In this document: in pieces, positions 58,201-64,000 of the stretch
Position numbering within the stretch: the first letter of the stretch is position 1
Layout: the number at the start of each line of letters is the position of its first letter
NCBI RefSeq assembly: GCF_000203795.2
Contig: NW_006281109.1
Coordinates: 10,001-74,000 of the forward strand
Direction: 5' to 3'
DNA: 64,000 nucleotides
Source: Batrachochytrium dendrobatidis JAM81
Lineage: Eukaryota; Chytridiomycota; Chytridiomycetes; Rhizophydiales
Notes under the pieces: model-generated
The model's database searches: none
The model's input: only the letters and a program-made list of their open reading frames with translations
Told to the model about the DNA's origin: nothing
Made by a program: the position numbers and the translations under genes

Positions 58201-59895
58201 GCCGAGTGTCCAATGTACACAGCCAACAGTCCAAACACATTCAGGTGTAAAGTTTGGAATGTTTGCGACAATTATGGTGCCATAAACAGTCATTTTGCAA
58301 ATCCAAACCATTTGTCAATACCGAATGGTGTCTCGATGTTCGGGAACAGTTGCCGAGTGTTGCAATACATTGAAACCACACACTGTGTGCTTGAAACTGT
58401 CCGTTGCAATGCAAGTCTTGGATAATCCACATAGTCGGTTTGGCTGAATATATGTCAAAGTAGTGAGTGTTTGCTGGCAATGTTTGACACATTGACTGAC
58501 AATATTTGACAACAATTAGGAAGTGAAACACACAGTGAGGATGTCGTTGGATGCCTGCGTTGACAGTTTTTGTGTATGTGTCAGTTGTTGTACGGATGAT
58601 TGGTGACAGAGTTGATGAATAGTGTGTGCGGAACATGACTCTGACACAGTAATGCGGACTCGTGCACCGAGTTGAGTTGTCCAGCAATCGATTTTGGAAA
58701 TGTGTTTGATGTGATGGTTTGAGATGAATGCCAAATGACCACGAATATTACCAATTGTCATGACAGTTGATTGTTGATTCAAAACGTTGTTTATTTGGTA
58801 TTAATGGTTAGAGTGTCACTCATTGACCTGTCAGATCAGCAAGTGTTATTTCGGTGAGTTTCGTGTCTATTGTAGTCACATCAACATCAGCAGATTGGAC
58901 TACGGATTTGCTTGACAGAGTTGCAGATCCAGTTGGATTGATAGGCGAGCAACTGTGCAAACAACTGTGCGAGTTGCAGGATGTTTGAGATCCAACAAAA
59001 CACTGTTTGCACACAAGTTCATGAATGCAGATTGCCAGACTTGACCATCAACTCGCAGTATAAATTGCGTGTACGACAGTTTACACGCTTACCCATCAAC
59101 AATAAACCCACATAACCAGCAAACCGTCAACGAGCAGCCAGCTCAGTAGTCGGGTTGATGTTTTTTGTTGGAGTTTTTGGATCAAACTTGACCTGATTTG
59201 TACCGAGTTGGGTCATGACTACAAGTTTGACAGCAATAGATTGATCTACTAATAATCTGATTGTGTTGTTGATTGTATGGATGTTGGTAATCCGTTGCAG
59301 ATTGATACGGAATGTGACCAGAATACTACAAAGTTTATTGAGTGTGCACATTGCATTCGATGCAAAACGCAATAAACAAATGCGAGTTGCAGCATTCATT
59401 CAAGGTTCGACACCAGTCGATACAGCATTGACCGCAATGGCATTTATGTCAACAATTGCACGACTACGGAATAAGTCGATTGTTGCTTGGCATTCCGTAT
59501 CGACAGTCTGCGTGTGTGTGCAACGTGCTGTTGTCGCATATGAACAACTTGGATTGACTTTGTGGACAAAACACAGTCACTGTTGCGGTGATGTTTACAG
59601 TCGTGGAAATGGTTTCGAATACCACAACTGGCATAACAACTGCATGTGTTGGTGAGCAACCACAGTCCAGTTTGACCAAGATCTGTTCCAGTAATGATCG
59701 AATGACATTGTCGTGTTTGGTCATCATGACAACAATGTCATTGGTTTGACTCTGCGACTGACCAAATGCGCTAGTGACAGCGTTTCCAATTGAGTTCATA
59801 TTACTTGCGAGGATCATGAACATATGACGGCATTGATGGTTGTCATTATTGGCAAGTGTGTTGCAGTTGATTGAAGATGTGAAGGAATGAATCAA
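55260..59895 (-). mobile_element. Decayed non-LTR (LINE-type) retrotransposon
   Basis: Reading on the minus strand, landmarks appear in the right order. An ORF1-like region lies at about 59895-59000. An APE-type endonuclease start (MTIGNIRG) is near 58780. Helical linker frames at 57950-57400 follow. Reverse-transcriptase motifs come next: V-L-I-D-I-Q-N-A-F-D-T-V at 56590-56636; L-L-F-N-M-F-I-N near 56400; F-M-Y-A-D-N-I-V at about 56300-56330, the YADD box with the second Asp changed to Asn; and Y-K-Y-L-G-V near 56095-56116. Phases change repeatedly and stops are frequent, so the element is dead. The 3' boundary is uncertain; no poly-A tail or target-site duplication was identified. Confidence 0.75.
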
Positions 59896-60262
59896 TATTC
59901 GATTGTGTTGTTTATTAACAAGTGAGTGAGTGTGTTTATAAAATAGGAGACAAGAAAGTCATGTGAATTCCAGTTCAAACGTCATTGTTGATGGTTTTTG
60001 ATTGTTAAACTATTCAGAAATGTCTCACATTCACACACTACTAATGTCTCACACAATGCAAATCAACACTCTCACACTAGTAATGTCTCACATTAATGAG
60101 ACATTAATTCTGGTGTAAATTTGACTAATTTCCAAATATTTAAATCGTGTGAATTGTCTTGAAATATCCCAAAATTTTGTTATTTTGACTCGATTAAAAA
60201 GTCGATTTTTGTTTTACAATTTGACAAATAAATTGCTTTTTTATTCTTTTTCTTTTGATAAA
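59785..60262. repeat. Inverted-repeat arm: CRN promoter block, copy 2
   Basis: Matches 12032-12515 in inverted orientation and continues into the coding header to about 60525. It carries TGTCTCA boxes at 60021, 60045, 60084 and 60097 and the AAGACAATTCACACG motif (reverse complement, 60146-60160). Confidence 0.8.
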
Positions 60263-62127
60263 ATGCCAAAACGATTCCTCAATGTTGAATACAACACTAT
60301 TTCTACTGAAATCGATGTGACTGACTTTGAAGACCTGAGTGACGTTCAGGATGCCATCAAGTCTGAGTATGGTCCTGCTGTGGCTGACATTGATGCTCCT
60401 CAACTCCAACTCTACACCAACAGTAACAAGGACCAACTAATCAACACCTGGGCTTTACTCGACTCTCTTCCTCAATAATACTTTACTCAAGATGGTTCTT
60501 GTGCTGTTATTGGTTGTTTACCACCACCTTCAAGACAACCTACTCAAGCTGACCTTTTTGCCGCAGGTTCTACTTTAACAGCAGGATACAAGAAAAGAAG
60601 AACAAGTGAATGGGAAAAAGTATCAACACTTGCTCAACTTTCATACGACCCAAATTTGACCATTTTCGAACTTGACACAAATTACTTGGCCAAGACTGGT
60701 CTATCTACTCAAAAACTCATTCTTTATTGCCGTCCAACTTTTCATGAGCAATTCAGTTTTTTACGGGAAAAAGTCATTGATAATGGGGTTCTTGGTTGGA
60801 TTTTAGGACCACCAGGAACTGGCAAGTCGACTACTGCTCTGGCATTTGCCTCAACTCTGGACAAAAAGGACTGGGTTGTTACTTGGATTCATTTGTACAT
60901 AGATCGTTATCCAGTATGTGTTCGTTTGGAGAGCGATTCAAAGAAATCCCAGGAAATCTACGACAGCAATATCGACAAACTTTTTGATATTTTGCATAAA
61001 GTAGATGAATCAAAACAACACATTGTGTTTATTGATGGATACACTTCAAATGGACAAAAACACATTGATGTACAGCAAGCTTGCTATTCATGGCTCGAAG
61101 AAGACTGAGAAAAAAGAAGATTGGTTGTCGTTTGTTCAATGTCCTCACGTTACAAAGCAAAGTTGGAGGAAGATATGCTGTTGAATCTCAAACAGTTCAA
61201 CGTCTATTCTTGAAAGGAAGAAGAGTATATTCATGCTGTTCAAAATGACGAATTCTTTAACCATGTCAAGGCTGTTTTAGATTCTGATTTACAGATTGAT
61301 TCGTCTCGTGAAGACTTGGTCCGTTCTAAACTATACTTTGCGGGTGCTTCTGCCAGATGTATGTTTCTTTTTGCGACCAAAGATGTGATCCAACAAACAT
61401 ATGGATTAGTCACTTTTGTCAATGATATTTTTCCATACGTCAAAGGCACAATAGGCGATCAGTCTAATAATGTCGTGGATCGTCTCTTCAGTTCAAGTTT
61501 AGTAGAGAATGATGTGTTCCCTCGAAAAACATCTATTGTCAGTCAATTTGCCGGGTTATGTTGGCCATCAAGGCAGGACCAGACCTGATTCGTAAATTGG
61601 TCAAAGCTACTCGGCATGATGGAAATCCTTCTATGGATGGTTGGATGTTGGAAATGTGGTTCTTTGCCAGTCTTTATTACGACAGAGTAAAATTGTTTGA
61701 CGAAAACGATAACGAAGTTCAAACTTGGCCAGCATCCAATGTCAAAACTCTGGATATCAATGCTTTTCCTGCTCTACCAGAAAATAATGGTGTTTGGTTT
61801 AAGCCAAATAAATGGGACCAAGGAGGATTTGATGCTATTTTCTTGGATAAAGGAAAAGGGTTGGTTAGATTCGTTCAAGTAACTGATGGCAACACACGTT
61901 CATTCAAAATCAAGTATTTCCACAGTTTTTTGCTGATGCTATGCCAATTGCCTCAATCGTTTGAGATTACATGCTTGGAAATTATCTTTGTTGCTGACCA
62001 AAAGAAACGCTCAACTTTCAAGGTAGCCGAACCATCGGCACCAGGCATGTTAACAGATTTTGGTTGGAGACTCGGTGAAGAGTTGGATAAAGTCAAAGTT
62101 GTTTTCATAAAGGGATGGTGCGATTAA
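60263..62127 (+). pseudogene. CRN-type NTPase-nuclease pseudogene
   Basis: The ATG at 60263 starts a header almost the same as that of 10283-12031. An in-frame TAA follows at 60476-60478, TGA at 61106-61108, another TGA near 61213, and a phase change near 61555-61590. The rest is recognisable: KKRR nuclear-signal-like stretch, Walker A GPPGTGKST (about 60808-60834), Walker B HIVFIDG (about 61021-61041). The C-terminal nuclease-like domain has a conserved Glu (GWMLEMWFF), then GFDAIF and VRFVQVT. This is a PD-(D/E)XK-like arrangement with Gln at the last position, and ends at the stop at 62127. The C-terminal half differs from that of the other CRN, as expected of modular CRN genes. Confidence 0.8.
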
Positions 62128-62949
62128 TTTGTAACTGCCGTCGTCTATCATAAAGACAGTGTATTCTAGTTAAAGCAGAAAGTATGAATCTGGCACAAAA
62201 AGATCCTGGAATTTCAAACTAATAAACAAGCCGGTACTTTATTTTAAAGATTTTGACAATTTTCCTCATCTCCGATAATTTGATATTTTTGGCAACTTTG
62301 GACATAGTTTGGCTGTAAACACCGGTTGATAAAACTGGTATCAGTCGGTGCCCAATATATACTACTAACAATTATTTGAAAGTATTTGATGTAAAATGCC
62401 CAATAGACATGTTTGCTCATACAATAATCCAAAACATACACTCGCATCTGGAAAAAGTATCCTACATTAAACCATCAAAAATATGGTTTGATTAAACTAC
62501 TAAACATTTACCAATCCCTGCAAACACATGGGTGTACAATGATTTATCAAAAACTAATATTAAAAACACTGATCATACTACAATACAATTGTAAAAACCT
62601 GTCCGAGTTGTTGAAACATTACAATAGTTTGGATGTAAAGCCTGCGACTGGAGCAACAAAAAAGTTGACCAGCTTGTTCAAAACAATCCATTTTGACATT
62701 CATAAAGTTGCCATTAGCATTGTTGACGTGTCTGTCATATGTATGGAATATGAATGAACATGACGTTGAATTTAAACTGTTCAAGGGGAATGAAACTCAT
62801 ATCAGTAATATAGAGATTTGAACATCAGATTCGCAAACATTTGATTTTGTGAGTAGTCAATGAGTAGTCGATAAAAGGTCAGTATGGTTGTGTTTTTACT
62901 GGACAAGTCTTGAACAAGTCTTGGATTCTGCTTGATTGATAAACCATCA
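62128..62949. other. Intergenic with a plus-strand ORF fragment
   Basis: 62128-62160 has a sequence resembling the dyad of the pseudoprotease leaders (actgccgtcgtc). 62540-62757 is a plus-strand fragment without start or known domain. Nothing else supported. Confidence 0.35.
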
Positions 62950-63750
62950 ATTCGTGACGCAAGTCTTGATCTGCGTCTTGCCAAAGTCGATCAATTTGAT
63001 ATTCCCTTGACCAGTTAAAATCATGTTTCCTGGTCTCAACTCCTCATGAACTACACCAACCGATTAAAAGTGTCGAATAATCCAATCCAACTCATTGTCT
63101 GTTCTCCAGTCACAGTGTTTTCCAGGAATAAAGTCCAAACCAATCAAGTGAAATACTGTCCGTAATACTCACATTCTCCATAATAGCGTGCAACATATTG
63201 TAGATTGAGTTTGGCAAGCTTTTCGTAAATTGATATTTGATTAGCATTTTGAATGCATCAAGATTGTTGTAGGAATCACAATGTTTGACAACAATGTTGC
63301 AGTCATTGAGTCGAATGACTTGACCAGTTGCTCCAAATCCAATCACAGTACCAGAACAAAGTGAATCCACATTCAGATTATACTTGATTGTGCTTGAATC
63401 ATTACTGTCAGAGTCTGTTGAACTGGAGTCTAATTTCTGCTGTTCAGTTTGATGGTCTTGTAAAACAAGTTGAACAAATACATTGCCTGAATACGACTAG
63501 GAGAACACAGATCGTTGTAAATGGAATGGCTGATACGCAGAGTATCTCTGACAGGTTGCCAAACCAAATAGGTAACATAACAAGTCACACATTCATAGAT
63601 CAGATTGTTCAAAGCAAGATATCCATAAACTTGGTCAATCACTGTGCACACATCCATATGTCCAATATCTCCACAAGTCATTTCTGTTGGTTGGCACTGT
63701 GTATCCTCTTGATACACCTTTACAAGTCAAATGGTTGTCCATTTACAGAA
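62950..63750 (-). pseudogene. Decayed protein-kinase gene (CRN- or FunK1-like)
   Basis: On the minus strand an upstream frame (63717-63430) leads into a kinase N-lobe (63370-63110) with glycine loop GFGATGQV and I-V-V-K-H-C-D, the likely ATP-binding Lys. Further on, in another phase, are a catalytic-loop relative H-E-E-L-R-P-G-N (63024-63055) and L-I-D-F-G-K-T (about 62979-63000). The catalytic Asp of HRD is Glu here, and frameshifts plus stops interrupt the whole, so it is a pseudogene. Kinase modules of this type occur at the C-terminus of some crinklers and in fungal-specific kinase families; which one applies is not certain. It lies tail-to-tail with the CRN pseudogene. Confidence 0.65.
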
Positions 63751-64000
63751 TGACGAACAGGCAGATCATTCGAGTCTTGCTTTCAATAAACGACAAGACT
63801 TTGGATCAAGACCAAGAACATTGTCCGAAGCTCCAATAAACTCGAGATGACTCTCCACTTGAGTTGCTGTTTCAAGCGTACAAGGGAAAACACTAGCCTT
63901 GCTTCAGATTGGTAATAATCTTCTTGGTCTTGAAGTATTCAGTTGAAGTTGTAAAGAATATGTTTAATGTATCAACATTACTTTCAAGTGTGAGTGTAAT
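63751..64000. other. Window end, nothing recognised
   Basis: No gene or repeat supported; could contain the upstream part of the kinase pseudogene. Confidence 0.3.

Noticed and set aside
1..64000. tRNA and rRNA genes
   Set aside because: I looked for cloverleaf-like A/B box pairs and rRNA-like conserved stretches by eye and found none that I could support; a covariance-model scan would settle it.

Overview
The window reads as nuclear DNA of a chytrid fungus, most likely Batrachochytrium (the amphibian chytrids). The DNA is AT-rich and gene-sparse, with short GT/AG introns and TATA boxes. It holds several families typical of that genus: small secreted coiled-coil proteins with MKLAV/MKFS-type signal peptides, secreted proteins with Ser/Gln/Pro/Asp-rich repeats, secreted aspartyl-protease relatives, and crinkler (CRN)-type NTPase/nuclease proteins. 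The species is not resolved. A run of 100 N (30079-30178) is an assembly gap inside one gene.

Layout. 1-4364 is repeats, including a nested 11-12 bp minisatellite at 2040-2700. 4365-5928 (-) is pseudoprotease A. 5930-10282 is intergenic with decayed ORFs. 10283-12031 (-) is a CRN-type NTPase-nuclease whose family start codon has become ATA. 12480-14840 holds gene remnants. 14846-16144 (-) is a secreted repeat protein. 18315-19944 (+) is pseudoprotease B. 20907-21707 (-) is a secreted coiled-coil protein. 22300-25000 holds decayed genes. 25086-26129 (+) is an HNH nuclease. 29394-30257 (-) is a gap-containing second copy of the secreted repeat protein. 31689-32593 (-) is a frameshifted secreted protein. 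35163-35753 (-) is a secreted coiled-coil protein. 37524-37898 (+) is a doubtful ORF. 39090-40674 (-) is pseudoprotease C. 43170-45278 (-) is a second NTPase-nuclease, without the N-terminal header. 46890-47792 (-) is another secreted protein. 50078-50974 (+) is a secreted coiled-coil protein. 51781-53416 (-) is pseudoprotease D. About 55260-59895 (-) is a decayed non-LTR retrotransposon. 60263-62127 (+) is a CRN pseudogene. About 62950-63750 (-) is a decayed protein-kinase gene.

The most interesting content is a four-member family of secreted pepsin-like proteins. All four keep the fold signature (an FDGxFGxGY-type motif and an LGxxF...RIGFG C-terminus) but have lost the Asp-Thr/Ser-Gly motifs of both lobes. 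They share a four-exon structure, a conserved promoter with two dyad-symmetry elements, and long inverted or direct duplications around them. The second theme is effector-type genes with modular CRN architecture. Two loci about 48 kb apart share about 0.74 kb of promoter plus header in inverted orientation and then carry different C-terminal enzymes; one is broken, and a decayed retrotransposon begins in its promoter.

Exon joins, domain calls and repeat alignments were made by eye. No database search was run, so family names are recognition from motifs and percent identities are not given.
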